Below are positions 16,549-24,477 of a DNA stretch of 64,000 nt, piece by piece. The stretch lies in assembly GCF_001613005.1 (NCBI RefSeq), contig NZ_BDBN01000053.1, forward strand, positions 1 to 64,000, read 5' to 3'. Within the stretch, counting starts at the first letter, position 1. Each line of letters begins with the position of its first letter. The position numbers and the translations under genes are program-made. Below the pieces are notes generated by a model, which saw only the letters and a program-made list of their open reading frames with translations, made no database searches and was not told the origin of the DNA. This stretch comes from Nocardia nova NBRC 15556. GTDB lineage: Bacteria; Actinomycetota; Actinomycetes; Mycobacteriales; Mycobacteriaceae.

Positions 16549-17813
16549 CAGCTCAGCGGCACTCGGCGCAGCAGTCCGTCGCGGGCGTCCGCAGCCTCGA
16601 CCTCGTCGCGGGTGACCCCGAGAATGAACAACACCGCGTCCAGGAACGGATGCGACAACGCGGTGTCGGCGACCTCCCGCAGCGCGGGCTTGGCCTGGAA
16701 GGCGATACCGAGGCCGGCGGCGTTGAGCATGTCGATGTCGTTGGCCCCATCGCCGACCGCGACGGTCTGTTCCATCGGCACGCCCGCCTCGGCCGCGAAA
16801 CGCCGCAGCGCCACCGCCTTTCCGGGCCGGTCGACGATCTCGCCGATGACCTTACCGGTGAGCTTGCCGTCGACCACCTCGAGGGTGTTGGCGTGCACGA
16901 AATCCAGTTCCAGCTCGTGCGCCAGCGGTTCGATCACCTGACGGAATCCGCCGGAGACCACACCGCACCGGAATCCGAGGCGGCGCAGGGTGCGAATGGT
17001 GGTCCGCGCGCCGGGGGTCAACTCGATCCGCTCGGCGACCTGATCGATCACCGTTTCGTCCAGTCCGGTGAGGGTGGCGACGCGCTGACGCAGCGATTCG
17101 GCGAAGTCGATCTCCCCGCGCATCGCGGCCTCGGTGACCTTGCGGACCTCCTCCTCGACACCGGCGTGGGCGGCCAGCATCTCGATCACCTCGCCCTGGA
17201 TCAGGGTGGAGTCGACGTCGAAGACGATGAGCCGCTTCGCCCGCCGGGCCAGCCCCGCGCGCTCGACGGCGACGTCCACCTTCTCCTTCGCGGCGACCTC
17301 GGCCAGCGCCGTGCGCAGGCGGGTCTCGGCCAGCGCGTCCTCGGTGGGCGGTGCGGTGACCATCAGCTCGAGACCGGTCACCGGGTAGTCGGCGATACCC
17401 CGGATGGAGTCGATGTTGACCTCTTGGGCGGCCAGTGTGCGCGCGATGGTGCTGAACGCGCGAGCGGTCACCGGGCTGCCGAGCACCACCACCGCGTGTG
17501 TGGACAACGGCGCCCCGGAGACCGAATTGGCGCCGATCTCGACGTCGACCTGCATGCCGACGGTCGCCATCGCGTCCTCGAGCTGATCCTGCAGATCCTC
17601 CGGATCGCCCGGACTCGTCACCAGCACCCCGAGGGTCAGCCGGCCCCGGATCACGACCTGCTCCACATCCAGCAGGCTCACGCCGTGCCGGGACAGCGCC
17701 GCCAGCAGCACCGAGGTCACGCCCGGTTTATCGGGCCCGGTGACCGTGATCAGCACCGTCGTCTCGGTGGCAGTGCCACGATCGGACTCGGACGTGCCCA
17801 CGCGCAACTCCAT
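16548..17813 (-). CDS. serB: Phosphoserine phosphatase SerB with tandem ACT domains
   Basis: The enzyme performs the last step of serine synthesis. The N-terminal half contains two ACT-type domains (VLITVTGPDKPGVTSVLLAA and, later, AFSTIARTLAAQEVNIDSIR), as in mycobacterial SerB2, where they sense amino acids. The HAD catalytic domain starts near residue 190 with VFDVDSTLIQGEV, holding the nucleophilic DxDST. RCGVVSGGFRQVIEPLAHEL and VAVGDGANDIDMLNAAGLGI follow. The ATG at 17813 gives the usual ~410-420 residues; longer in-frame starts add a basic leader. The stop overlaps the downstream Pth2-like ATG. Confidence 0.93.
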   Translation of the reverse strand: MELRVGTSESDRGTATETTVLITVTGPDKPGVTSVLLAALSRHGVSLLDVEQVVIRGRLTLGVLVTSPGDPEDLQDQLEDAMATVGMQVDVEIGANSVSGAPLSTHAVVVLGSPVTARAFSTIARTLAAQEVNIDSIRGIADYPVTGLELMVTAPPTEDALAETRLRTALAEVAAKEKVDVAVERAGLARRAKRLIVFDVDSTLIQGEVIEMLAAHAGVEEEVRKVTEAAMRGEIDFAESLRQRVATLTGLDETVIDQVAERIELTPGARTTIRTLRRLGFRCGVVSGGFRQVIEPLAHELELDFVHANTLEVVDGKLTGKVIGEIVDRPGKAVALRRFAAEAGVPMEQTVAVGDGANDIDMLNAAGLGIAFQAKPALREVADTALSHPFLDAVLFILGVTRDEVEAADARDGLLRRVPLS

Positions 17814-17962
17814 CTCTTCGTCACAGCTCCACTTCCGCGGCGATCGCGGTCCGCGACGGCCAGCAGACATTCTCTCAGGTCGGGTGCGGCCACCGGCGCG
17901 CACCGGTCGCCGGGGTCACTGCCGCACCGCCGACCCGGCGCGGCACCCCCGAAACGCCGAAC

Positions 17963-17992
17963 GCGGCGGCCGTCGCACTGGACGGCCGCCGC
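17963..17992 (-). terminator. Terminator hairpin after ctaD
   Basis: A perfect 12-base inverted repeat (GCGGCGGCCGTC / GACGGCCGCCGC) with a 6-base loop begins 30 bases past the ctaD stop on the minus strand. It is followed there by GTTCGGCGTTTC rather than a clean T run, as is common in GC-rich actinomycetes. Confidence 0.7.
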
Positions 17993-18021
17993 GCCGGGAC
18001 TGCTCTCTTCGAAGCGGGGTA

Positions 18022-19758
18022 CTAGCTCGACACCTTCTCGAGCTCGGCCACGTGATGGGACTTCGAGCCCCAGCCCACGTGCGCCTCGGCCCGCATGCGC
18101 TCCACCATGTGCGGGTAGTGCAGCTCGAACGCCGGACGCTCGGACCGGATCCGCGGCAGCTCGTAGAAGTTGTGCCGCGGCGGCGGGCAGGTGGTGGCCC
18201 ACTCCAGCGAGTTGCCGTAGCCCCACGGATCGTCCACGGTCACGACCTCGCCGTAGCGGTAGCTCTTGAAGACGTTCCAGATGAACGGCAGCGTCGAGGC
18301 ACCGAGGATGAAGGCGCCGATCGTGGAGACGGTGTTCAGGGCGGTGAAACCATCGGTCGGCAGGTAATCCGCGTAACGACGCGGCATGCCCTCGTTACCC
18401 AGCCAGTGCTGCACCAGGAAGGTGGTGTGGAAGCCGACCATGGTCGCCCAGAAGTGCCACTTCGCCAGGCGCTCGTCCAGCATGCGGCCGGTCATCTTCG
18501 GGAACCAGAAGTAGATTCCGGCGAAGGTGGCGAACACGATGGTGCCGAAGAGCACGTAATGGAAGTGCGCGACCACGAAGTAGGTGTCGGACACGTGGAA
18601 ATCCAGCGGCGGGCTGGCCAGGATGACGCCCGACAGACCACCGAAGAGGAACGTGACCAGGAAGCCGACCGAGAACAACATCGGTGATTCGAAGGTCAGC
18701 TGCCCCTTCCACATGGTGCCGATCCAGTTGAAGAACTTCACACCGGTCGGAACCGCGATCAGGAAGGTCATGAACGAGAAGTACGGCAGCAGCACCGCGC
18801 CGGTGGCGTACATGTGGTGCGCCCACACCGCGATCGACAGCGCCGCGATGCCCAGCGTCGCGTAGACCAGGGTGGTGTAACCGAAGATCGGCTTACGGCT
18901 GAAGACCGGGAAGATCTCGGACACGATGCCGAAGAACGGCAGCGTGATGATGTACACCTCGGGGTGGCCGAAGTACCAGAACAGGTGCTGGTAGAGCAGC
19001 GAACCGCCGGTGGCCGGGTCGTAGATGTGGCCGCCCAGGTGCCGGTCGTAGGCCAGCGCCATCAGCGCGGCGGTCAGCAGCGGGAAGGCCAGCAGGATCA
19101 GAACGCTGGTGACGGCGATGTTCCAGGTGAAGATCGGCATCCGGAACAGGGTCATACCGGGGCAGCGCAGGCAGACGACGGTGGTCAGCATGTTGACACC
19201 ACCGAGGATGGTGCCCAGACCGGAGACGGCCAGACCCAGAATCCACAGGTCGCCGCCGACACCCGGGGAGTGCACGATGTCCGACAGCGGGGTGTAGGCG
19301 GTCCAGCCGAAGTCGGCGGCGCCACCGGGGGTGATGAAGCCCGCGGTCGCCATGGTCGCGCCGAACAGGTACAGCCAGTAGCTGAACGCGTTCAGACGCG
19401 GGAAGGCGACGTCGGGCGCACCGATCTGCAGCGGCAGCACGATGTTGGCGAAGCCGAACACGATCGCGGTCGCATAGAACAGCAGCATGATCGTGCCGTG
19501 CATGGTGAACAGCTGGTTGAACTGTTCCGGCGACAGGAACTGCAGACCCGGACGAGCGAGCTCACCACGCATCAGCAGGGCCATCAGGCCGCCGATCATG
19601 AAGAACGACATCGCGGTCACCAGGTACATCACACCGAGGACCTTGGGGTCCGTGGTGGTGACGGCCTTGTAGATGAACGAACCCTTCGGGCCCAGTCGTG
19701 CCGGATACGGCCGTGTCGCTTCCAGCTTGGGGACTGGCTGGGGCTCTACAGCAGTCAC
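18022..19758 (-). CDS. ctaD: Cytochrome c oxidase subunit I (CtaD)
   Basis: A 578-residue heme-copper oxidase subunit I with twelve predicted membrane spans. Visible hallmarks are FTMHGTIMLLFYATAIVFG (heme a ligand region), FWYFGHPEVYIITLPFFG (CuB His and cross-linked Tyr region), VWAHHMYATG (CuB histidines) and YFVVAHFHYVLFGTIVFA (heme ligands). It is the proton-pumping core of the aa3 oxidase in the bc1-aa3 supercomplex. The GTG at 19758 has AGGAGG 4 bases before it; the frame remains open far upstream but that part is not coding. It corresponds to Rv3043c, next to serB and fecB. Confidence 0.96.
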   Translation of the reverse strand: MTAVEPQPVPKLEATRPYPARLGPKGSFIYKAVTTTDPKVLGVMYLVTAMSFFMIGGLMALLMRGELARPGLQFLSPEQFNQLFTMHGTIMLLFYATAIVFGFANIVLPLQIGAPDVAFPRLNAFSYWLYLFGATMATAGFITPGGAADFGWTAYTPLSDIVHSPGVGGDLWILGLAVSGLGTILGGVNMLTTVVCLRCPGMTLFRMPIFTWNIAVTSVLILLAFPLLTAALMALAYDRHLGGHIYDPATGGSLLYQHLFWYFGHPEVYIITLPFFGIVSEIFPVFSRKPIFGYTTLVYATLGIAALSIAVWAHHMYATGAVLLPYFSFMTFLIAVPTGVKFFNWIGTMWKGQLTFESPMLFSVGFLVTFLFGGLSGVILASPPLDFHVSDTYFVVAHFHYVLFGTIVFATFAGIYFWFPKMTGRMLDERLAKWHFWATMVGFHTTFLVQHWLGNEGMPRRYADYLPTDGFTALNTVSTIGAFILGASTLPFIWNVFKSYRYGEVVTVDDPWGYGNSLEWATTCPPPRHNFYELPRIRSERPAFELHYPHMVERMRAEAHVGWGSKSHHVAELEKVSS

Positions 19759-19957
19759 TGATCCTCCTGAAGGTGTGCCTTCTGCTCGTTTCGCACGCTC
19801 GTGCGTTCCGGCACATGACGAAACGACGGTGGCTTGCGCTAGAGGCATCGTAAACCGTGGCGTCGCAGGCGTCCGACGGGGTCCTACTCTGTGTCGTATT
19901 CGCCGCGCGGACGGTGCCGCAACGACCCTGCACACGGGCGCATGTACCCTACGCTGC

Positions 19958-21034
19958 ATGCCGGTGAGCGAACGCGTCTCCACCCGAAAGCCCAAGACCC
20001 GCAAGCGCACCAGTGCGCGCCGGCTCTCGCTCGGCGGTGCGGCCGTCGGCGCGGTGGTCGCCCTGGTCACCGGGTGCGGCACCGGGGGGGACGACGCATC
20101 GAGTTCGATCGTCCGGACCACCACGAATATCGCCGGTGCGAGCGTGGTCGGCATCGAGCGCGACACCACCCGGGCCTGCGCCCTGCCCACCGCCCCCGAT
20201 CAGGCGTCGGGCACGCGCACGGTGGCAGGCACCCAGGTACCCGCGGATCCGAAACGCATTGTCGTCCTGGACACCGCGGCGCTGGACGCGGTCTGTGCCG
20301 TGGGCCTGTGGGAGCGGGTCGTCGGCGCGACCACGCAACCCGGCCCGGCGCCGCAACCGAACTATCTGGGCACCGGCGTGCTGAAGATCCCGAGCGTGGG
20401 GACCTCCGGGGCGGTGGACCCGGCGAAAATCTCCGCGTTGCAACCGGATCTGATCCTGGGCGCCGCGGGTGACGGGGATCTCGCCGCCTTGCGCGGCGTC
20501 GCCCCGACCGTACTGGTCGACCACCGCGGCTGGCAGGACGATTTCACCGCCTACACCGACGCCCTGGGCCGCGGTTCGGCCGGTACGAAGGCGCTCGCGG
20601 ACTACCGCACGGACGCCCGCGAAACCGGAGCCTCGATCGCGGCCAATTTCTCGCAGGCATCGGTGATCCGCTTCTCCCCCAAGGACATTCAGGTTCAGGG
20701 CACCGACACGTTCGCGGGGCAGGTGCTCGCCGACGCCGGTGTGCAGCGGCCCGGCGCCCAGCGCGATCGCTCGTTCACGGTGGACAGCCTCGCCACCGAG
20801 AGCGACCGCAACAAGATCGAGGGCGACATCATCTATTTGATGTTCGACGGCCCCGACGGTCAGAGCCACGGCGAATCAATCATGAAGGGCGACGACTGGA
20901 AAGAGCTCGGCGCCGTCGCCGACAAGCGCGATTTCGCCGTCGAAGACGACCTCTGGCACGGTTCCGGGCTCACCGCCGCGCGGGCGATCCTCGACGACCT
21001 ACGGAAGACGCTGAACGGGTACGTCACCGACTGA
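19958..21034 (+). CDS. fecB: Periplasmic-binding lipoprotein, FecB-like
   Basis: A 358-residue siderophore/ferric-citrate type binding protein. It has a basic N-terminus, a hydrophobic segment AAVGAVVALVTGCGTGG with a lipobox (VTGC), and then the class III binding-protein fold: RIVVLDTAALDAVCAVGL, VGTSGAVDPAKISALQPDLI, APTVLVDHRGWQDDFTAY. No permease genes adjoin. In mycobacteria the corresponding Rv3044 is divergent from ctaD exactly as here and has been connected with iron/heme acquisition and envelope integrity. No Shine-Dalgarno site is visible; a TACCCT at 19945-19950 lies 7 bases before the ATG, so the mRNA may be leaderless. Confidence 0.88.
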   Translation: MPVSERVSTRKPKTRKRTSARRLSLGGAAVGAVVALVTGCGTGGDDASSSIVRTTTNIAGASVVGIERDTTRACALPTAPDQASGTRTVAGTQVPADPKRIVVLDTAALDAVCAVGLWERVVGATTQPGPAPQPNYLGTGVLKIPSVGTSGAVDPAKISALQPDLILGAAGDGDLAALRGVAPTVLVDHRGWQDDFTAYTDALGRGSAGTKALADYRTDARETGASIAANFSQASVIRFSPKDIQVQGTDTFAGQVLADAGVQRPGAQRDRSFTVDSLATESDRNKIEGDIIYLMFDGPDGQSHGESIMKGDDWKELGAVADKRDFAVEDDLWHGSGLTAARAILDDLRKTLNGYVTD

Positions 21035-21046
21035 GCGCGTATCGGC

Positions 21047-21541
21047 TCATCGCAGCTCGGGGCCCGGTTCACCGGCCATCCGCTCGTCGGCATCCGACGG
21101 ATTCGCCGGGGCGCGGCGCGGATCGTCGCTTGCCGCCCGCGGACGCAATGCGTAGGCCGGCACCAACTGGTCGGTCAGGTGCAGCGGCGTCCGCCCGTCC
21201 GCATAACAAACCGAGAAATTCACCCGCCCCAGCCACTCGCCACTGAACGAGGGCACCCAGTGGGTCAATGTCCCCGGCCGCTCCCCCGTCATATCCAGCC
21301 CCGCCCCGTTGACGTGCCGGGGCGCGCCCGGATCCCGGATGAGAATCGCGTCCAACCGCACCCACACCGGTTTCGGCGGCTGCACGAGCACCCGGTAGTA
21401 ATAGCCGGTCTCGTTCGGATACTGCAGCTGCGGTTCGGTCCCCTCGGTCCGCGGGACACCGTCCGGAAGCCGTCGCGGCGCCCGGCCGGAGAACCCATCG
21501 CCCGCCCCCTCCGACGACACACCCCCGGCACTCGAACACAT
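21047..21541 (-). CDS. Hypothetical protein, actinomycete type
   Basis: I do not recognise this 164-residue protein. It begins with a low-complexity Gly/Ser/Arg segment followed by a compact domain containing GYYYRVLVQPPKPVWVRLDA, LTHWVPSFSGEWLGRVNF and VCYADGRTPLHLTDQLVPAY. It lacks an obvious signal peptide or membrane span. I chose the ATG at 21541 because TATGAT, a good -10 element, lies 6 bases upstream (21548-21553), which fits a leaderless mRNA; the longer frame from 21586 would swallow that element. It converges with fecB and diverges from the P-loop kinase-like gene. Confidence 0.65.
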   Translation of the reverse strand: MCSSAGGVSSEGAGDGFSGRAPRRLPDGVPRTEGTEPQLQYPNETGYYYRVLVQPPKPVWVRLDAILIRDPGAPRHVNGAGLDMTGERPGTLTHWVPSFSGEWLGRVNFSVCYADGRTPLHLTDQLVPAYALRPRAASDDPRRAPANPSDADERMAGEPGPELR

Positions 21542-21618
21542 ATTCGAATCATACCGAGCGGTCGGCCCGATCGACACCCACCCCACCGCATCGGGGCCAC
21601 GCGTCGTCCGGGCACGTC

Positions 21619-22197
21619 ATGATGGGGCGGATGGGCAAACTTCTCGTGCTGGTGAACGGCCTTCCGGGCGCCGGCAAATCAACCGTAGGCCAGGCGCTGG
21701 CACCGGCCTTGCGCGCCCGGCTCCTCTCGAAGGACGCGGTCAAGGAGGCGTTGGCGACCTGCGTCGAGGATCCCGCCGCTCTTCCGGATCTGGGCGGTGT
21801 CGCGATGGACGCGGCGTGGTCGATGGCGCGAACCAGTCCCACCTCGGTCGTCATCGATTCTTGGTGGTTCGCACCACGAGACACGCAATTCGCCCGCGCC
21901 GGTATCGAGAAGGTGGGCGCGGACCGGGCCGTCGAAATCTGGTGCGACGTACCACCCTCGGTGGCGAGGACCCGGTATGCGAGCCGGCGCCGCCCCGGCT
22001 TCTATCACGACGCCCAGCGCCTCGGCACGCAGTGGGACCGATGGGCCCGGGAAGCAGCACCGCTCGGACTGACGCCCACCGTCACGATCGACACCACCCG
22101 GCCCGTCGATTACACCGCGCTCGCCGCGCAGATCCACCGGGTTGCCGGTGAGCCGCTAACCCACGGCGGGCCTTTCTCGGCCTTCCGCGATCAATGA
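21619..22197 (+). CDS. AAA/P-loop kinase-like ATPase
   Basis: A 192-residue P-loop protein. Walker A is NGLPGAGKSTVGQALAPAL, LLSKDAVKEAL follows and WWFAPRDTQFARAGIEK is in the middle. The layout is that of small-molecule kinases related to gluconate kinase, chloramphenicol phosphotransferase or zeta toxin, with no residue set that fixes the substrate. Three ATGs occur within 12 bases (21619, 21622, 21631); MGKLLVLVNGLPGAGKS from 21631 is the compact family start. Its last bases overlap the convergent MerR remnant. Confidence 0.8.
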   Translation: MMGRMGKLLVLVNGLPGAGKSTVGQALAPALRARLLSKDAVKEALATCVEDPAALPDLGGVAMDAAWSMARTSPTSVVIDSWWFAPRDTQFARAGIEKVGADRAVEIWCDVPPSVARTRYASRRRPGFYHDAQRLGTQWDRWAREAAPLGLTPTVTIDTTRPVDYTALAAQIHRVAGEPLTHGGPFSAFRDQ

Positions 22198-22437
22198 GCG
22201 GAGAAATCGGGGGTCTGCGTGCCGTGCGCGCGCAACGCGGCCGCGAACCACGCGAACACCGGGCCGTGTTCAGGCGCGGCGGGCCGGCCGTTGAGCACGC
22301 CGACCAGTCGCCGATAGTGTTCCACCCGAGGGTCGTTCGCGATTTCCAGGCGGTGCAGTATCCAGCTGCGCAGCTCGGCGTCGTCCGGTCTTGACCGTCA
22401 GCCCCGTCCGCTCGGCCGGCGCGCCGATCGTCAGCAT
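22191..22437 (-). pseudogene. MerR family regulator with internal deletion (pseudogene)
   Basis: On the minus strand an ATG at 22437 opens MLTIGAPAERTGLTVKT, the start of a MerR DNA-binding domain, which normally continues into RYYHDEGLL and ~100 more residues. Here the frame changes after Lys-Thr. In another frame the sequence resumes as DDAELRSWILHRLEIANDPR, VEHYRRLVGVLNGRPAAPEH and PVFAWFAAALRAHGT, then stops at 22191, which is the typical C-terminus of MerR regulators of this group. The central part of the gene is missing and the two ends are out of frame, so it cannot make a working regulator. Confidence 0.7.
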
Positions 22438-22534
22438 CGTCTCGTCGTTCACGAGCCTCAGCCTGCCGCCTCCTCCTAGGGGAGACTCGAGCGGCTGGGC
22501 TGGGCAAAGCTCGCGAGGGGCCCAGAACGAACGA

Positions 22535-22562
22535 GCCCGGACGCAGAAGTCTGCGTCCGGGC
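22535..22562 (-). terminator. Terminator hairpin after nrdF
   Basis: A perfect 13-base inverted repeat (GCCCGGACGCAGA / TCTGCGTCCGGGC) with a 2-base centre begins 20 bases after the nrdF stop and is followed on the minus strand by TCGTTCGTTCT. Confidence 0.78.
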
Positions 22563-22582
22563 CCTTCATGGTCGAACCGAGT

Positions 22583-23545
22583 TCAGAACTCCCAGTCCTC
22601 GTCTTCGGTGTTGACCGCCTTGCCGATGACGTAGCTGGAACCGGAGCCGGAGAAGAAGTCGTGGTTCTCGTCGGCGTTCGGGGACAGCGCCGACAGGATG
22701 GCCGGGTTGACGTCGGTCTCGTCGCGCGGGAACAGGCCCTCGTAACCGAGGTTCATCAGCGCCTTGTTGGCGTTGTAGCGCAGGAACTTCTTGACGTCCT
22801 CGGTGAGGCCGACCTCGTCGTAGAGGTCCTGGGTGTATTCGACCTCGTTCTCGTACAGCTCGAACAGCAGCTCGAAGGTGTAGTTCTTGAGCTCGTCGCG
22901 CTCGGGCTGGGTGAGGTCCTCGAGCCCCTTCTGGTACTTGTAGCCGATGTAGTAGCCGTGCACGGCCTCGTCACGAATGATCAGCCGGATCAGGTCGGCG
23001 GTGTTGGTGAGCTTGGCGCGCGAGGACCAGTACATCGGCAGATAGAACCCGGAGTAGAACAGGAAGCTCTCCAGCAGCGTGGAGGCCACCTTGCGCTTGA
23101 GCGGCTCGTCGCCCCGGTAGTACTCGAGCACGATCTCGGCCTTGCGCTGCAGATTCGGGTTCTCCTCCGACCAGCGGAAGGCGTCGTCGATCTCGCGGGT
23201 CGAGCACAGCGTGGAGAAGATGGAGCTGTAGCTCTTGGCGTGTACCGACTCCATGAACGCGATGTTGGTCAGCACCGCCTCTTCGTGCGGGGTGCGCGCG
23301 TCCGGAATCAGGCTCACCGCGCCGACGGTGCCCTGAATGGTGTCCAGCAGGGTCAGCCCCGTGAACACGCGCATGGTCAACTGCTTCTCGTGCGCGTTCA
23401 GCGTGTTCCACGACGGAATGTCGTTGGACACCGGAACCTTCTCCGGCAACCAGAAGTTGCCGACGAGCCGGTCCCAGACCTCGGCATCCTTCTCGTCGGG
23501 CACCCGATTCCAGTTGATCGCAGACACTCGATCGATCAGCTTCAC
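22583..23545 (-). CDS. nrdF: Class Ib ribonucleotide reductase beta subunit NrdF
   Basis: A 320-residue ferritin-like radical-generating subunit. The metal-ligand helices are visible as NIAFMESVHAKSYSSIFSTL (Glu...Glu-x-x-His) and LIIRDEAVHGYYIGYKYQ. The Tyr-radical region is in LTLLDTIQGTVGAVSL and the C-terminal tail NTEDEDWEF docks onto NrdE. With NrdE it reduces ribonucleoside diphosphates to deoxy forms, using a dimanganese or diiron tyrosyl radical activated by NrdI. The gene is separated by five kilobases from nrdHIE, as in mycobacteria. Tandem NrdR-type boxes upstream show shared control. Confidence 0.96.
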   Translation of the reverse strand: MKLIDRVSAINWNRVPDEKDAEVWDRLVGNFWLPEKVPVSNDIPSWNTLNAHEKQLTMRVFTGLTLLDTIQGTVGAVSLIPDARTPHEEAVLTNIAFMESVHAKSYSSIFSTLCSTREIDDAFRWSEENPNLQRKAEIVLEYYRGDEPLKRKVASTLLESFLFYSGFYLPMYWSSRAKLTNTADLIRLIIRDEAVHGYYIGYKYQKGLEDLTQPERDELKNYTFELLFELYENEVEYTQDLYDEVGLTEDVKKFLRYNANKALMNLGYEGLFPRDETDVNPAILSALSPNADENHDFFSGSGSSYVIGKAVNTEDEDWEF

Positions 23546-23591
23546 GCCCGCTCACTCACCCTTCCCGCTTCGCCGGTCATTGTACGCTCGG

Positions 23592-23639
23592 ACACTACTC
23601 CTAGTGGGCCGCCGCTCAGCACAACACAAGGGCTTGTGT
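23592..23639 (-). promoter_or_regulatory. Tandem NrdR boxes before nrdF
   Basis: Two 16-base elements, ACACTACTCCTAGTGG (23592-23607) and ACACAAGGGCTTGTGT (23624-23639), match the NrdR box pattern acaCwA....TwGtgt and are exactly 32 bases apart start to start, the usual three-helical-turn spacing for NrdR. On the minus strand a TACAAT -10 element lies at 23584-23579, so the proximal box covers the -35 region. NrdR is the ATP/dATP-sensing repressor of ribonucleotide reductase operons. Confidence 0.82.
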
Positions 23640-24051
23640 CTCCCATGTCCTGGGCAAATGCGTTCCGGGGTGGGAAGTTCCACACCGCGGCCGAGAGCGA
23701 ATGACGAGCGCGCGATGCACAGGCTACTGCCGCCGCCACGATCGCAGCAACGATGCCGAGAGTTTGCTAATGCGATCCAATACCGGGACGTGCCGGTCGA
23801 TCCCCGCAGAGCACATTCCGGCGGACATCGATGAGGCCTGGCGGGTGCTCCCGACCGGGCTCAGCGCCCCGACCGGCGGCGGTGAACGCATGCGGGCGGC
23901 GCACTAATCGTGCAAACCTCCTCGGCTTCAGCGGTTTTCTCACAATCTCATGGAGGTTTGCACGAAAAGTTCGCGCTACAACAGAGTTGATACCGCCTGC
24001 CGGGATGACGCCCCCGGGTTCATCGCGCCACTTGCTCCGAGAGGATGCCTC
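23640..24051. other. Gene-poor spacer between nrdF and the GNAT gene
   Basis: About 410 bases without a gene I can support. Short open frames exist but none has a ribosome-binding site or family resemblance. The segment contains the long inverted repeat at 23908-23965 described separately. Confidence 0.5.
23908..23965. repeat. 14-base inverted repeat with 30-base spacer
   Basis: TCGTGCAAACCTCC (23908-23921) is repeated in perfect inverted form as GGAGGTTTGCACGA (23952-23965), followed by AAAG. The arms lie 86 bases before the GNAT start. It could be a two-site operator, an mRNA hairpin, or the ends of a vanished insertion; the sequence does not decide between them. Confidence 0.75.
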
Positions 24052-24450
24052 ATGACCGTTGATCTCCGCATACGTTTCGCCGTCGACGACGAGGCCCTCT
24101 CGCGGCTGCACGCGGATGCATTCGGCGGTGACCGGACCGTGGTGCCCTGGAAGGCGCGCTTGGAACGGCACAGCCGGTCATGGGTCGGCGCGTTCGTGGG
24201 TGCTCGACTCGTCGGGTTCGTGCACGCGGCGTGGGACGGTGGGAGCCACGCGTTCCTCCTCGACACCGCGGTCGCCCCGGATCTCCGTCGGCAGAGCATC
24301 GGATCCGGCCTGGTGAACGCCCTGGTCGGCGACCTGCGCGAGCTCGGAATCGAATGGCTCCACGTCGATTACGAACCACATCTGCGCAGCTTCTACCGCG
24401 ATGCATGCGGTTTCGGAGCCACCGACGCCGGTCTCCTACGACTGAACTGA
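24052..24450 (+). CDS. GNAT family N-acetyltransferase
   Basis: A 132-residue GNAT protein. The acetyl-CoA-binding motif A is VAPDLRRQSIGSGLVNALVG (Q/R-x-x-G-x-G/A type, here RRQSIGSG), and motif B is around WLHVDYEPHLRSFYRDACGF with the usual Tyr. Substrate unknown; it is short and lacks the N-terminal features of RimI/RimJ. An AGAGG site 8 bases before the ATG supports the start. It stands alone between nrdF and a convergent hydrolase, in an accessory stretch absent from the mycobacterial order. Confidence 0.87.
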   Translation: MTVDLRIRFAVDDEALSRLHADAFGGDRTVVPWKARLERHSRSWVGAFVGARLVGFVHAAWDGGSHAFLLDTAVAPDLRRQSIGSGLVNALVGDLRELGIEWLHVDYEPHLRSFYRDACGFGATDAGLLRLN

Positions 24451-24477
24451 TGAGCGCATCGGCGATGTGTGCATATT

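Noticed and set aside
19759..20190. Upstream extension of the ctaD frame
   Set aside because: It overlaps fecB in antisense and lacks CtaD features; the AGGAGG-GTG at 19758 fits.
23701..23907. A 68-residue plus-strand frame between nrdF and the GNAT gene
   Set aside because: No Shine-Dalgarno site or resemblance to a known protein; it ends at the left arm of the inverted repeat.
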